DNA of 64,000 nt, taken from JACQGZ01 sp036004665 (lineage in GTDB: Bacteria; Sysuimicrobiota; Sysuimicrobiia; Sysuimicrobiales; Humicultoraceae). The stretch lies in contig DASYRG010000018.1 of assembly GCA_036004665.1 (NCBI GenBank), forward strand, positions 9,925-73,924. The letters are read 5' to 3'. Shown here piece after piece: positions 25,801 to 34,362 of this stretch. A program made the translations under genes and the position numbers. The notes under the pieces were generated by a model, which was not told the origin of the DNA, did not search any database, and saw nothing but the letters and a program-made list of their open reading frames with translations. Positions within the stretch are counted from its first letter, which is position 1; every line of letters starts with the position of its first letter.

Positions 25801-26255
25801 AGGTCGGCGGCCAGCGCCGCGTTGAGCGCGCCCATCCGCCCCTGCATGGCCAGGGCCGCGCGGACCGCGCGCTCGGGATCGTCCTCGTGGGCCACCGGCA
25901 GCCCGAAGACTGCCATGACCGCGTCGCCGATGAACTTCTCCACGGTGCCGCCGAAGCGCTGGATCTCCTCCCGCATCGTCTCGAAGTAGGTGGCGACGAT
26001 GCGGCGCATCGGCTCCGGGTCGAGCGACTGAGTCAGGGGGGTGCTGCCCACCAGATCGGCAAAGAGCACCGAGACCACCCGCCGTTCCGCCCCCGCCGCT
26101 TCGGCCAGGGGGGCGCCGCAGCGCAGGCAGAAGTGGGCGTCCGGGGGATTGGGCGCCCCGCAGACGGGGCACCGCCGGAGCAGCGGAGTCCCGCAGCGCA
26201 TGCAGAACTGCGCCTCGGGCGGGTTCTCGGTGTCGCAGCGGGGACAGCGAATCAT
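22872..26255 (-). CDS. Class III nucleotidyl cyclase / AAA ATPase / TPR sensor with double zinc ribbon
   Basis: 1127-residue cytoplasmic signalling protein. Residues 1-52 hold two zinc ribbons (CPRCDTE...FCMRCG and CPVCGAP...FCLRCG). A class III cyclase domain (about 60-235) keeps the metal aspartates in VLFADLVGST and KFIGDAVMAVFG. An AAA_16/ORC-like ATPase (about 246-520) has Walker A GAAGVGKT and Walker B LLLIFEDLHWAEE. TPR-type repeats fill about 640-1110. It probably makes cAMP or cGMP in response to a ligand sensed by the repeats; ligand and product are unknown. A second protein of this plan is at 47540-50179. Confidence 0.88.
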   Translation of the reverse strand: MIRCPRCDTENPPEAQFCMRCGTPLLRRCPVCGAPNPPDAHFCLRCGAPLAEAAGAERRVVSVLFADLVGSTPLTQSLDPEPMRRIVATYFETMREEIQRFGGTVEKFIGDAVMAVFGLPVAHEDDPERAVRAALAMQGRMGALNAALAADLRLRIGISTGEVVADPRAAATGQFMVTGEVVNLAARLQQQAPPEGIVTDERTYLATRTVVEFAALPRAGGGDFADLPRWQVLALAAGPTGKRLRAPMVGRDDEVQFLQALYRRVTDGRRHHLVTVIGAAGVGKTRLVEELVAALGRTGAPPQGLRGRCPAYGEGLTYWPLAEMLKQECGIQDTDSARTVGEKLRRGILRVCEPVLGRAESEQVAADLATVLGVETSSAFEARWRERLAALKDAVESRAGPARDPLVGERQAAGEAVRRSFRAFLMAKAQSAALLLIFEDLHWAEESLLDLVESVALRGLEAPVLTMCLARPELLERHPDWGARIRNYTAVSLSPLPPGMSRRLISELLSGEAAPTDVRDAIVAKAEGNPFFIEEILRMLMDVEVGGLVRGESGWRWAERPSEIRIPDTIHGLLASRLDLLPALEKRVIQEASVAGRIFWLGALVAADGLNPPEATAALERLQERELVEERPGSSLAGEREFTFKHALIREVAYGSLPKAARSVNHLRFARWLEATAAETAEKFLEVLAHHYEQAWRYRFETGDRAPELARTAIGALWAAGARARGLGTLPEARRLFERALAVLRNAGLEGDRALLLELLTSRTEAVKWMNLPDIVTEDTETVLQYAPGLGREDLLARAWLNRAFAEYMHGRLGPADEALQHAQELFHRLDDRQGEAEALEILGAITENLRDKLTRAQKAYSKALELYRALGDGQGIARTLARLGRSAINSGDLAESRSTLTEALELSRRHNERTSEVRSLMGLAILAHLTGDSPESVRLHDEAIGILQKLGDALGQAAVRRHLGMHHLRYGRIDEAERELQAARTIYRENAGEESENTLRGLADVSLARGDLLSAAEYAEQAEGIVAETDQITTATVLATLAKVRAAQGRGEEAEALFRRGLAILEAKEYRIDHALSLLRYGEALLLLGQAARARPILQRSRDLFAQMGASKFVDEIDTKLEMVPT

Positions 26256-26322
26256 TGAAGGGGACCTCCGTCAATTATAGAGACCGTACGTCGTTCGTTG
26301 GGGCGCTCTGTAGAGTGAGATC

Positions 26323-27288
26323 CTACCCCCGGGTTGGATGCGCCTGAGGAGTACCCCGTGCCACCTGTCCGCCCAGCGCCCCCGCGGCGATGTCGGCCAG
26401 GGCGTCGATGAACCTCGGGGAAGCGTTTAATGACTCGGTGCGGATCAACCGCATACCCAGTGAGTCCGCCAGATGGCGGGCCTGGATGTCGAGATCGTGA
26501 AGCACCTCCAGATGGTCGGCCACAAACCCGGCGGGACAGACCACCACCTCGCGCGCACCGGTGGCGTGGAGCTGTCGCAGCACATCGAGGATGTCGGGAC
26601 CCAGCCACGGCTCGCCGGTAGCGCTGGCGCTCTGGAAAGCGATGGACCACTGAGCGGTGCCCGCCGCGCGGGCCACCGCTGCCGCGGTCTCCTGCAGTTG
26701 AGTCACGTAGGGATCGCCCCACTCCAGAATCCGCTGCGGCAGGCTATGCGCGGTGAAGACCACCGGGGCGGAATGCGGATCGCGTAGCCGGCCGCGGGCT
26801 TCCTCCACCCGTTCGGTCAGCGCGTTCAGGAAGCGCGGGTGCAGATGCCATGATTCGACGTACGCCATCTCAGGCCCGCCTGCGCGCTCAACGCTTTCGG
26901 CCACCGCCTTCACGTACCCGCCGATGCTCATGCGGGAGTAGTGGGGCGCCAGGGCGATCGCCACCGCCCGAGCGATGCCGCCGGCCTGCATCTCGGCGAC
27001 CGTCTCAGCGATGAACGGATGCCAGTGCTTCATGCCCACGTAGACAGGGAGGCCGGTCCGCGCGGCCAGGGCGTCGGCCTGCCTGCGCGTAATGGACAGC
27101 AGCGGAGAGGTGCCGCCGATGGCGCGATAGCGCGCCTGGAGTTCCTCCACTTGTTCGGTCGCGGGTGGCCGGCCGCCCCTGACATGCGTGTAATAGGTTC
27201 CAACATCCGCGAGGGTGGCAGGGCTGCCGTACGCCATAAGGAGGATCGCGGCGCGCGCCGGGTCAGCGACGTCAGGAGGCGGGCTCAC
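26323..27288 (-). CDS. hemH: Ferrochelatase (coproporphyrin III type likely)
   Basis: Inserts Fe2+ into the porphyrin. 321 residues with LLMAYGSPATLADV, the APHYSRMSIGGY segment, catalytic His in FTAHSLPQRI and FQSASATGEPWLGPDI. The presence of hemQ in the same operon implies that the true substrate is coproporphyrin III (CpfC role), with HemQ doing the last decarboxylations. The start overlaps the hemE stop by 4 bases, making it the last gene of the haem operon. Confidence 0.94.
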   Translation of the reverse strand: MSPPPDVADPARAAILLMAYGSPATLADVGTYYTHVRGGRPPATEQVEELQARYRAIGGTSPLLSITRRQADALAARTGLPVYVGMKHWHPFIAETVAEMQAGGIARAVAIALAPHYSRMSIGGYVKAVAESVERAGGPEMAYVESWHLHPRFLNALTERVEEARGRLRDPHSAPVVFTAHSLPQRILEWGDPYVTQLQETAAAVARAAGTAQWSIAFQSASATGEPWLGPDILDVLRQLHATGAREVVVCPAGFVADHLEVLHDLDIQARHLADSLGMRLIRTESLNASPRFIDALADIAAGALGGQVARGTPQAHPTRG

Positions 27289-28340
27289 GGACGACTGACC
27301 TCGGACGCCTCGCGCTGGGCATAAGCGTGCACGAAGTCGACGAGACGGCGCAGCGTCTCGGGCGAACTCTCCGGCAGCACGCCGTGGCCAAGATTGAAGA
27401 TGTGACCCGGCCGGCCCCCTGCCCGCTGCAGGATGTCGGTCGTACGCGCTGCCACCAGATCGAAAGGGGCGAGCACGGTGGCCGGATCCAGATTGCCCTG
27501 GATGGCGACCCGCGGTCCGGCGAGGACCCAGGCCTCGTCAATCGGCATCCGCCAGTCGATGCCGAGGACGTTGCCTCCCGCCTCCACCAGGAGCGGCAGC
27601 AACCCCGCCCCGCTCGTGGCAAAGTGAATCGCGGGGACCTCGAGATTGGAGACCGCGTCGAAGATGCGCCGGGTAGAGGGGAGCACGAATTGCCGGTAGT
27701 CGGCCGGGGCGAGGGCGCCGGCCCAGGAGTCGAAGAGCTGCACGGCGTGGACGCCCGCGACCACCTGCGCGCGGAGATAGCGGATCGTCGCCTCCGTCAG
27801 GTGATCCATCAGCCCCGCCCAGGTCGCCGGGTGGCCGAACATCAGCGCTTTGGTCCGGGCGAAGTCCCGGGAGGGACCGCCCTCGATCAGATACGAGGCC
27901 AGCGTGAACGGACCGCCGCCAAACCCGATCAGCGGGACGGTGGTCTCGCCGGTGATCAGGCGAATCGCCTCCAGAATGGCCGGCACGTGCTGCTCCGGTT
28001 CGAAGGGGCGCAGCCGGTCCACGGCCGCCCGATCGCGAACCGGCGCGTCCAGGATCGGTCCCACGTTTTCCTGAAAGGCAACAGAGACCCCCATCCCGCC
28101 AAAGGGCAGGGTGATATCGGCGAACAAGACGGCGGCGTCGACGCCCAGCGAGTGGACCGGCAGCAGGACGATCTCCGCGCAGAGGTCGGCGTGCTGGAAG
28201 ATCTCGTTCAGGGGGAAGCGCTCCCGGATGGCGCGATAGCGGGGATCGGAACGACCGGCCTGGCGCATGAACCAGACGGGCGTACGATCCACCGGCTCGC
28301 GCCGGCAGGCGCGCAGGAAGCGGTCGTTGCGAGGGATCAC
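27285..28340 (-). CDS. hemE: Uroporphyrinogen decarboxylase
   Basis: Converts uroporphyrinogen III to coproporphyrinogen III. GTG at 28338-28340 overlaps the hemQ stop in GTGA and yields the normal beginning IPRNDRFLRACRREPVDRTPVWFMRQAGR. Family motifs: RQAGR, DAAVLFADITLP, GFGGGPFTLASY and HFATSGAG. An in-frame extension further upstream is not conserved. Length 351 residues is normal. Confidence 0.95.
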   Translation of the reverse strand: MIPRNDRFLRACRREPVDRTPVWFMRQAGRSDPRYRAIRERFPLNEIFQHADLCAEIVLLPVHSLGVDAAVLFADITLPFGGMGVSVAFQENVGPILDAPVRDRAAVDRLRPFEPEQHVPAILEAIRLITGETTVPLIGFGGGPFTLASYLIEGGPSRDFARTKALMFGHPATWAGLMDHLTEATIRYLRAQVVAGVHAVQLFDSWAGALAPADYRQFVLPSTRRIFDAVSNLEVPAIHFATSGAGLLPLLVEAGGNVLGIDWRMPIDEAWVLAGPRVAIQGNLDPATVLAPFDLVAARTTDILQRAGGRPGHIFNLGHGVLPESSPETLRRLVDFVHAYAQREASEVSRP

Positions 28341-29515
28341 GCCTCGACCGTCTGGACCGCCAGCGCGGATCGCAGGCGCGCCTCCGCCGCGGCGAACTCC
28401 TCGCCGGTGAGCACAGGGCGTCCCGACCCCGCACGTACACCCGAACGCAGTTCCACCCAATCACCGAACCGCTCGTCTGAGGACGGCAGCTGGAGTCGCG
28501 GCATAGCGCTCACCCGCAGCGCCAGCGCTCGCAAGGGTTGGGCGGGGCCGCGCCAGCCGAAGCGCTCACGTGCATCCACGTCAGCCAGCGGATGGATTTC
28601 CGCAAGGACCGTGGGGGACTGCTCCGCAGGGAGGTCGTAGGCCGCCTCCACCCGCCCCTGAAGCTCGGCGGTCTTCGCCCCGGGCGGCGCGAGCAGCAGT
28701 CGATCGCCGGGAACGCCAAAGGCATTCTCCCGCGGACCGCCGCGGCGCAGCACCACCACCTGCCGGCCCGAGGCCAGCGCCGCCACCGTCTCCGGCCGTT
28801 CCTCTAGGAGCAGAGCGATGCGATCGGCCCGCACCCCCAGATCTTCAAAGACCCCCCAGAGGGGTTTGCGCGCCGCCAGATAGATAGGCGTGTCGCGCAG
28901 CGTGTACCGGCGCACCTCCGCCTCCCGCAGCCGTTCGAGCAGCGCCAGGAAGTCGGCGGGCCGCTCGGTCTCGAAGGCAAGGACGAACTCGAAGTCACCC
29001 AGCCCAAACGCGTACAGGGTATTAGTGAAGATCTGCGGCCACTGGGCGCCCATGCGGCCGTGCTCCTCCATCATCCGGCGGCGATCCTCGAAGGGCAGCC
29101 GGTACCACTCCGCCGTCTTCACGAAGGGATACATGAGGAGATAACGCTGTGGAGGGACATCGCGCAGGAAGGCCGGCACATGGGCGCCGGTGTAGGGCGA
29201 GGTCTTCGCCAGGGCCAGGTACGCTCCCGTCGTCTCGAACGCGCGCGCGAAGGATGTGGCCCCCAGGTGCGCGGCCAGGGCCTGCAGCGCGGCGGGATCC
29301 TCGGCGGCCGTCCACAGCAGCAAGTCGGCATCCTGGCGAAATCCGACCAACGAATAGCAGCCGCGGAGGCGCACCCCGGCGGCGGCCAGGGCCTCTTCGA
29401 CCGCCACTGCCGCGGCCTCCCTTGCGCCCGCCTCAAGGTCATGCCATAGCTGTCGCGCCTTGAAGACGAGAAAGGAGCAGAAGACCTCCTCCCCCTCCTT
29501 CAGCCGTGCAGCCAC
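28337..29515 (-). CDS. hemQ: HemQ (coprohaem decarboxylase, chlorite dismutase family) with extra C-terminal domain
   Basis: 392 residues. Residues about 10-240 are a chlorite-dismutase-like double ferredoxin fold; the conserved block YPFVKTAEWYRLPFEDRRR followed by MMEEHGRMG contains the expected proximal haem His. It should oxidatively decarboxylate coprohaem III to haem b. Residues about 245-392 are an unusual extension (normal HemQ is about 230-260 residues), with GDRLLLAPPGAKTAELQGR and ending near ALAVQTVEA; I do not recognise it. The gene overlaps hemB by 16 bases and hemE by 4. Confidence 0.9.
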   Translation of the reverse strand: MAARLKEGEEVFCSFLVFKARQLWHDLEAGAREAAAVAVEEALAAAGVRLRGCYSLVGFRQDADLLLWTAAEDPAALQALAAHLGATSFARAFETTGAYLALAKTSPYTGAHVPAFLRDVPPQRYLLMYPFVKTAEWYRLPFEDRRRMMEEHGRMGAQWPQIFTNTLYAFGLGDFEFVLAFETERPADFLALLERLREAEVRRYTLRDTPIYLAARKPLWGVFEDLGVRADRIALLLEERPETVAALASGRQVVVLRRGGPRENAFGVPGDRLLLAPPGAKTAELQGRVEAAYDLPAEQSPTVLAEIHPLADVDARERFGWRGPAQPLRALALRVSAMPRLQLPSSDERFGDWVELRSGVRAGSGRPVLTGEEFAAAEARLRSALAVQTVEA

Positions 29516-30477
29516 CGCCCCACCTCCCCGGCAAAATAGGTCAGGATGATGTCTGCTCCCGCGCGCCGGATGGCCGTCAGCGTCTCCAGCGCGACCCGCC
29601 GCTCGTCGATCCAGCCCCGCTCCGCCGCGGCCTTGATCATGGCGTACTCCCCGCTGACCTGAAAGGCGGCAGTGGGCACCTCGAACCGGGCGCGTACCGC
29701 GGCCAGGATGTCCAGATAGGGAAGCGCAGGTTTCACCATGATCAGATCCGCGCCTTCCCCGATGTCCAGGGCGACCTCGTGCAGCGCCTCCTCCCGCGCG
29801 GCCGCATCCATTTGGTAGGTACGGCGGTCGCCGAAGGCCGGCGTCGACTCCGCCGCATCCCGGAACGGCGCGTACAGACTGCTAGCGTACTTGGCGGCGT
29901 AGGCGAGGATGGGGATATCGGTGAAGCCAGCTTCGTCTAGCGCCTCCCGGATCGCCCCCACCTGGCCGTCCATCATCCCCGATGGCGCTATCATGTCCGC
30001 CCCAGACGACGCCTGCGCTACCGCGATACGACGGTAGCGCTCCAGCGTTCGGTCGTTGTCGATGCGCTCTCCCTCGATGATGCCGCAGTGTCCGTGGTCG
30101 GTGTACTCGCAGAGGCAGAGGTCGGCGATACGTAGCAGGTCCGGGCCGAACTCGCCGGCGAGCCGCCGCAGCCCCTCCTGGGCGATCCCGTCCTCGGCGG
30201 AGGCATCCATCCCCGCTGGATCCTTGACCGCGGGAATGCCGAAGAGGATCACCGCCCGGACTCCGGACTCCAGCAGCGCGCCTGCGTCCCGGGTGAGACT
30301 GTCCAGGGTGTGCTGAAACTGCTTGGGCATCGAGGGGATAGGCACGGGCTCATCGAGCCCCGCCTTGACGAAGAGAGGCGCGACCAGGTCGGCTGGGGTG
30401 AGATCGGCCCGCCCCGCCATCTCGCGCAAGATGGGATGGTGGCGCAACCGGCGCAGCCGCGTGCGGGGAAACGTCAT
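29500..30477 (-). CDS. hemB: Porphobilinogen synthase (delta-aminolevulinic acid dehydratase)
   Basis: Condenses two 5-aminolevulinate molecules. 325 residues with the zinc-binding cysteine cluster ADLCLCEYTDHGHCG, which marks the zinc-dependent class. The two active-site lysines lie in AYAAKYASSLYAPFRDA and IMVKPALPYLD. The start overlaps the hemD stop by 4 bases. Confidence 0.97.
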   Translation of the reverse strand: MTFPRTRLRRLRHHPILREMAGRADLTPADLVAPLFVKAGLDEPVPIPSMPKQFQHTLDSLTRDAGALLESGVRAVILFGIPAVKDPAGMDASAEDGIAQEGLRRLAGEFGPDLLRIADLCLCEYTDHGHCGIIEGERIDNDRTLERYRRIAVAQASSGADMIAPSGMMDGQVGAIREALDEAGFTDIPILAYAAKYASSLYAPFRDAAESTPAFGDRRTYQMDAAAREEALHEVALDIGEGADLIMVKPALPYLDILAAVRARFEVPTAAFQVSGEYAMIKAAAERGWIDERRVALETLTAIRRAGADIILTYFAGEVGRWLHG

Positions 30478-31295
30478 CGGCCCCCTCCCTCCCCACTGCC
30501 ACGTCTGGGACTCAACTCCTCCACCGTCGCCGCCACCAACGCCTGCATCGTCGCCTGCCCGGCCACGCGGGCCACCGGCAGACCGAGCGCCACGACCGCT
30601 TCAGCGGTGACTGGCCCCAAGCAGATGATCCTGGGGCGCCGGGCCCGGAGGGACTCGACGCCGACAGTGGCTACGAGGTGGCGCGCGGCCGAGCCGCTGG
30701 CAAAGGTGACCGCGTCGATTGCCCCCTCCTCCAGAGCCCGCCGCACCCCGGGACCGTCGATCTCTTCGCGCACCATGCGGTAGGCCGTCACAACCTCCAC
30801 GCGCGCGCCGAGGGAGCGCAGACCCTCGACCAACGCGGACCGCCCCTCCGCGGCCCGCAAGAGCAGCACGCGATCACCCGCGCGGATTTGTGGCGCCAGC
30901 GCTTGCAGCAGTCCTTCTGCGCGAAACTGGCCGTCCGGACGAGCGTCGACCTCGACCCCGGCCTCCCGCAGGGCCCGCGCCGTCCCCGGCCCGATGGCGG
31001 CTACTCGCACCGAGGCCACTAACCGGCCGGTCCGTCCCGACGCGTGCAGGCGATCCACTAACACGTTCACGCCGTTCGCGCTCGTAAGAACCAGCCAGGC
31101 GTAGTCGGCGAGATGGGCCAGCGCCTGATCGATGGGGGAGGGATCGTCGACGGGGACGAAGCGGACCGCGGCGGCGTCGATCACCGTAGCCCCAAGCGCC
31201 GCGAGAAGCTCATGGAGGTCCTCCCCCTGGCTGCCCCGCCGCGTCACAAGGATCCGACTTCCCGCCAGCGGCAGGAAGGGAGGGCGGCTCATCAT
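30474..31295 (-). CDS. hemD: Uroporphyrinogen-III synthase
   Basis: Cyclises hydroxymethylbilane with inversion of ring D. 273 residues in the typical two-lobed HemD fold: RILVTRRGSQGEDLHELLAALG, VLTSANGVNVLVDRL, VAAIGPGTARALREAG, and ITFASGSAA-type DAVTFASGSAARHLV. HemD is poorly conserved in sequence, but these blocks and the position between hemC and hemB make the call firm. It overlaps both neighbours by 4 bases. Confidence 0.95.
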   Translation of the reverse strand: MMSRPPFLPLAGSRILVTRRGSQGEDLHELLAALGATVIDAAAVRFVPVDDPSPIDQALAHLADYAWLVLTSANGVNVLVDRLHASGRTGRLVASVRVAAIGPGTARALREAGVEVDARPDGQFRAEGLLQALAPQIRAGDRVLLLRAAEGRSALVEGLRSLGARVEVVTAYRMVREEIDGPGVRRALEEGAIDAVTFASGSAARHLVATVGVESLRARRPRIICLGPVTAEAVVALGLPVARVAGQATMQALVAATVEELSPRRGSGEGGGR

Positions 31296-32197
31296 CTCCC
31301 TGTGCCGCTCGCCCGCGCCATCCCCGCAGCCTCGCTTGCCAGTCGCTCTCCTTCGTCTGCCTCCCCTGTCACCGCGACACGAATGGGACGGCCGTCATAG
31401 ACCATTCCCGTCAACGTCAGGCGCCCATTGCGCTGCTCCGCATAGGCGCCGACTGGGAGCCGGCAGCCTCCGCCGACCCGATCGGCGAACAGCCGCTCCG
31501 TCTCGACGGCGGTACGGGTGGACGCGTCGTCCAGCCGTTCGATGATCTGCGCCACCCGATCGTCGTCCGCGCGGATCTGGATGGCAAGGGCGCCCTGGCC
31601 CGGCGCTGGCACGAACCGCTCCGGCGGCAGCCACTCGGTGATCTCCCCTTCTCGCCCCAGCCGGATCAGGCCGGCCGCGGCCAGCACAAGGGCGTCGACT
31701 TGGCCCGCGGCGAGCTTGCGGAGCCGGGTGTCGACGTTCCCGCGGATGGGTTCCACCACCAGATCGGGCCGAGCCTCCCGCACGAGGACATCACGCCGGG
31801 CGCTGCCGGTCCCCACCCGTCCGCCCGCGGACAGGCCGCCCAGCGGGACGCCGTCGCGGCTGATCACAACATCTCGGGGATCGCCACGCGCCGGAACCGC
31901 CGCGATGCACAGGCCGGGCGTCTCCGTGGAGGGTAGATCTTTGAGGCTGTGCACTCCCAGGTCTACCTCTCCACGCAGCAGCGCCTCTTCGATCTCCTTC
32001 GTGAAGAGCCCCTTGACCGAGTCGGGGGGCGACGCGGTCTCGATAGGAATGCGGCCGACGAGCCGGTCGCCGCTGGTCGTGATGACCACCACCTCCAGCA
32101 CCAGACCGGCGCCGAGCGCGCGCAGGGCCTCAGCAACGATCGCCGTCTGCACGCGGGCGAGCGCACTCCCCCGCGTGCCCAGGCGCAGCGGCCTCAC
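31292..32197 (-). CDS. hemC: Hydroxymethylbilane synthase (porphobilinogen deaminase)
   Basis: Builds the linear tetrapyrrole. 301 residues starting LRLGTRGSALARVQT. Other family blocks are TSGDR, VKGLFTKEIEEALLRGEVDLGVHSLKDLP, and GGGCRLPVGAYAE with the cysteine that carries the dipyrromethane cofactor. It overlaps the upstream regulator gene and hemD by 4 bases each. Confidence 0.97.
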   Translation of the reverse strand: MRPLRLGTRGSALARVQTAIVAEALRALGAGLVLEVVVITTSGDRLVGRIPIETASPPDSVKGLFTKEIEEALLRGEVDLGVHSLKDLPSTETPGLCIAAVPARGDPRDVVISRDGVPLGGLSAGGRVGTGSARRDVLVREARPDLVVEPIRGNVDTRLRKLAAGQVDALVLAAAGLIRLGREGEITEWLPPERFVPAPGQGALAIQIRADDDRVAQIIERLDDASTRTAVETERLFADRVGGGCRLPVGAYAEQRNGRLTLTGMVYDGRPIRVAVTGEADEGERLASEAAGMARASGTGR

Positions 32198-32805
32198 CGT
32201 TCGGTGCGCTCGAAGACTTCCATCATCTGCAGCATGACCTCGTTCAGGAAGTGATCGATCTGGCGGAGTGCGCGCACCTGCTCCGGCAGCGGCAGGGAGA
32301 GGCGTGTCGTCACCGCACGGGTGGTCATTTCACGAAAGTACAGAAAGGCCCGCGCCGCCTCCGCCGGCCTGAGGCGCAGTGGAGCCAGGGCGGCGCCCAG
32401 CGCCCGCCCCGCATTTTCGCCCTCCCGCAGATACGCCGATGCCCGCGGCCCTTGGGAGAGGTAGCCCATCAAGGCAGCCATCAAGGCGCGGCAGGTCCGC
32501 CGCACCCGCTCCCGTCCGCGTTCCCCCAGCGCCGCATACCATCCCTCGCCCTCGAACGGGCGCCGGCGCGCGAGGGCGATCGACTCCCGCTGGATCAGGC
32601 GCGCGATCTGGGGCGGGCGGGGGGCGCGGCCCCGCTGTAAGAGGCCCTCCAGGTCTGTGCGGACGAAGCGGCGGTGACCTCCAGGAGTGCGGAACGTTTT
32701 CACCCGGCCGGCGTCCGCCCAGAGCCGGAGGGTGGAGGCGTTGACCCCCAGGAGGCGGCTGGCCTCACCGAGGGCAATCCAGTGGCGATCTGCCGTCACG
32801 GCCAT
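32194..32805 (-). CDS. MerR/excisionase-type HTH regulator heading the haem operon
   Basis: 203 residues. Residues about 9-55 form a winged helix (LGEASRLLGVNASTLRLWADAGRVKTFRTPGGHRRF) of the MerR/HTH_17 type. The remaining 150 residues are all helical and resemble the helical N-domain of RsbR-like sensors; there is no cysteine-rich metal loop. Being the first, 4-base-overlapped gene before hemC, it probably regulates the operon, perhaps sensing a haem pathway intermediate; that is inference. hemA and hemL are not in the window. Confidence 0.82.
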   Translation of the reverse strand: MAVTADRHWIALGEASRLLGVNASTLRLWADAGRVKTFRTPGGHRRFVRTDLEGLLQRGRAPRPPQIARLIQRESIALARRRPFEGEGWYAALGERGRERVRRTCRALMAALMGYLSQGPRASAYLREGENAGRALGAALAPLRLRPAEAARAFLYFREMTTRAVTTRLSLPLPEQVRALRQIDHFLNEVMLQMMEVFERTER

Positions 32806-32828
32806 TCTTGGGTTATCTGAGGAATTCT

Positions 32829-33614
32829 ATGGAAACCTCTAGAAAGTCCTCTTTTGATTCGATCACACCAGGAGGACAATTCACAGCGTCGAAGGTTCCC
32901 CGCGTGATTCCGATCGCCTGGCTGGCCACCGCCATCAGCACGGTCTTCGCTCTGACATTACTTGCGAAGTACGCAAACCTCCGTCGGCCTGTCTACCTGA
33001 TCTGGGCGCTCTCGCTCCTCTTCTTTGCCGTCGGGTCCGGGGCGGAGGCGGTAGCCCGGCTCGGCTCGTGGACCGAAAGCAGCGTGAAAGTCTACTACAC
33101 CTTCGGGGCCGGGCTCACGGCCGGGTGGCTGGGGGCGGGAACGCTCATGCTCTCGTCGCCCAGGGCCGGGCGGATTGGGCTCGCGCTGGTCTTCCTCATC
33201 TCCCTGGTGATTGTCTGGCAGGTACTCGCTACCACTGTCGAGACGTCCCGGCTGGCCTCAGAAGGCTTCGAAGCGCTCGCTCGCCCGCCGCTGCTGCGCG
33301 TGCCGGTCGTGCTGATGAATATCGCCGGGACACTCGGCGTCCTCCTCCCCACCCTGCGCTCGGCATTCCGGGCCGTGCGGGCCAGCGAGCCCTGGGCCCG
33401 CACCGGGTCGCTTGCGATGATCGCTGCCGGAGTCTTTGTCATCGGCGGAGGACATAGCATCGCCGGAGGGCTCCGCCTGGCCCCCGCCGCCGCCATCTCC
33501 CTGGTCAGCGCGGTGGGAGTCACCCTGATGTTCGCCGGTTTCGTGCTGCCGGCGATCGATGCCTGGCTGGCCGCGCAAACGCCAGCGCCGCTCAGAGCAG
33601 CTTCGCCCCGTTGA
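32829..33614 (+). CDS. Seven-helix membrane protein of unknown function
   Basis: 262 residues from ATG 32829, selected because GAGG lies a few bases upstream; the frame opens further 5' at 32808, and a GTG at about 32904 (IPIAWLATAIST) is another option. About seven membrane helices spread evenly over the sequence; loops are short, with no large soluble domain. No catalytic motif seen. It is divergent from the haem-operon regulator with only about 23 bases between starts, so their promoters overlap. Its end overlaps the convergent HD-domain gene by 23 bases. Confidence 0.65.
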   Translation: METSRKSSFDSITPGGQFTASKVPRVIPIAWLATAISTVFALTLLAKYANLRRPVYLIWALSLLFFAVGSGAEAVARLGSWTESSVKVYYTFGAGLTAGWLGAGTLMLSSPRAGRIGLALVFLISLVIVWQVLATTVETSRLASEGFEALARPPLLRVPVVLMNIAGTLGVLLPTLRSAFRAVRASEPWARTGSLAMIAAGVFVIGGGHSIAGGLRLAPAAAISLVSAVGVTLMFAGFVLPAIDAWLAAQTPAPLRAASPR

Positions 33615-34362
33615 TCTGCAGCTTGAAGGCGCAGCCGAGAAACTCGGCCGCCCGCCGGCACATCACCATGCGGGAGAGGAAGATCTCGAAGTACTCCATC
33701 ACCTGGGAGAGCGAGGTGTCGATGGTCAGCTCGAGCGTGATCGTCTTGTTCTTCTCGTCCACGCGCAGAAAAGACTGTTCCACCGCGTAGTTCACCCGGT
33801 CGTGGATGTCGAAGGTGGTGGGATCGGGGTTGCGCACGCGGCTGCGGTGTACGTCGGATTTGTCCGAGAGGATCACAGCCGCGCTGACCGGGCTGACCGG
33901 CTCGCCATGGGGCTCCTCATGGTTGCCGATCGCGCCCATGATGATGGCCTGCTCTAACGGATCCATTCCCAGGCTCGCCAGAACCCGTCCGGCCAGCACC
34001 GCCCCCGTATCCTCGTGATTGTGGCGGCCCACGAGGTTGCCGATGTCGTGCAGGTAGGCCGCGATCGCGGCGAGCTGCGCGTGCCGCTCCTCGAGGCCCA
34101 GCCGTTTGAGGATGTTGAAGGCGATGTTGGCGGTCAGGGTCGAGTGGCGGACCCCGTGCTCGGTGAACCCGATGGCACCCGTGTACTCGTTGGCCTTCTC
34201 GACGAAGGCGACCACGTCGGGAAGCCTTTTTACGTCCTCCAGCGTGATCCGGGCGCCGACGGGTGGGGCGCTCTCGGCGGGAGGGGGCGCGACCGGGTGG
34301 GGCCGTCCGGGGTTCTCCGGGATCGAGGCGGGCGGTCCAGCCTTGCGATGCTCCTGGCTCAT
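33592..34362 (-). CDS. HD-domain phosphohydrolase
   Basis: 256 residues. After a proline-rich N-terminus (about 40 residues) comes an HD domain: RHSTLTANIAFNILKRLG, catalytic HD pair in YLHDIGNLVGRHNHEDTG, and a second His in GNHEEPHG. A late Asp lies in VILSDKSDVHRSRV. HD proteins of this layout cleave phosphate esters of nucleotides or signalling nucleotides; the substrate is unknown. Its start overlaps the glutamate dehydrogenase stop by 4 bases, which hints at a link to nitrogen or stringent signalling. Confidence 0.82.
   Translation of the reverse strand: MSQEHRKAGPPASIPENPGRPHPVAPPPAESAPPVGARITLEDVKRLPDVVAFVEKANEYTGAIGFTEHGVRHSTLTANIAFNILKRLGLEERHAQLAAIAAYLHDIGNLVGRHNHEDTGAVLAGRVLASLGMDPLEQAIIMGAIGNHEEPHGEPVSPVSAAVILSDKSDVHRSRVRNPDPTTFDIHDRVNYAVEQSFLRVDEKNKTITLELTIDTSLSQVMEYFEIFLSRMVMCRRAAEFLGCAFKLQINGAKLL

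Noticed and set aside
27327..28640. 437-codon plus-strand open frame over hemE
   Set aside because: Antisense of hemE/hemQ with no family resemblance.
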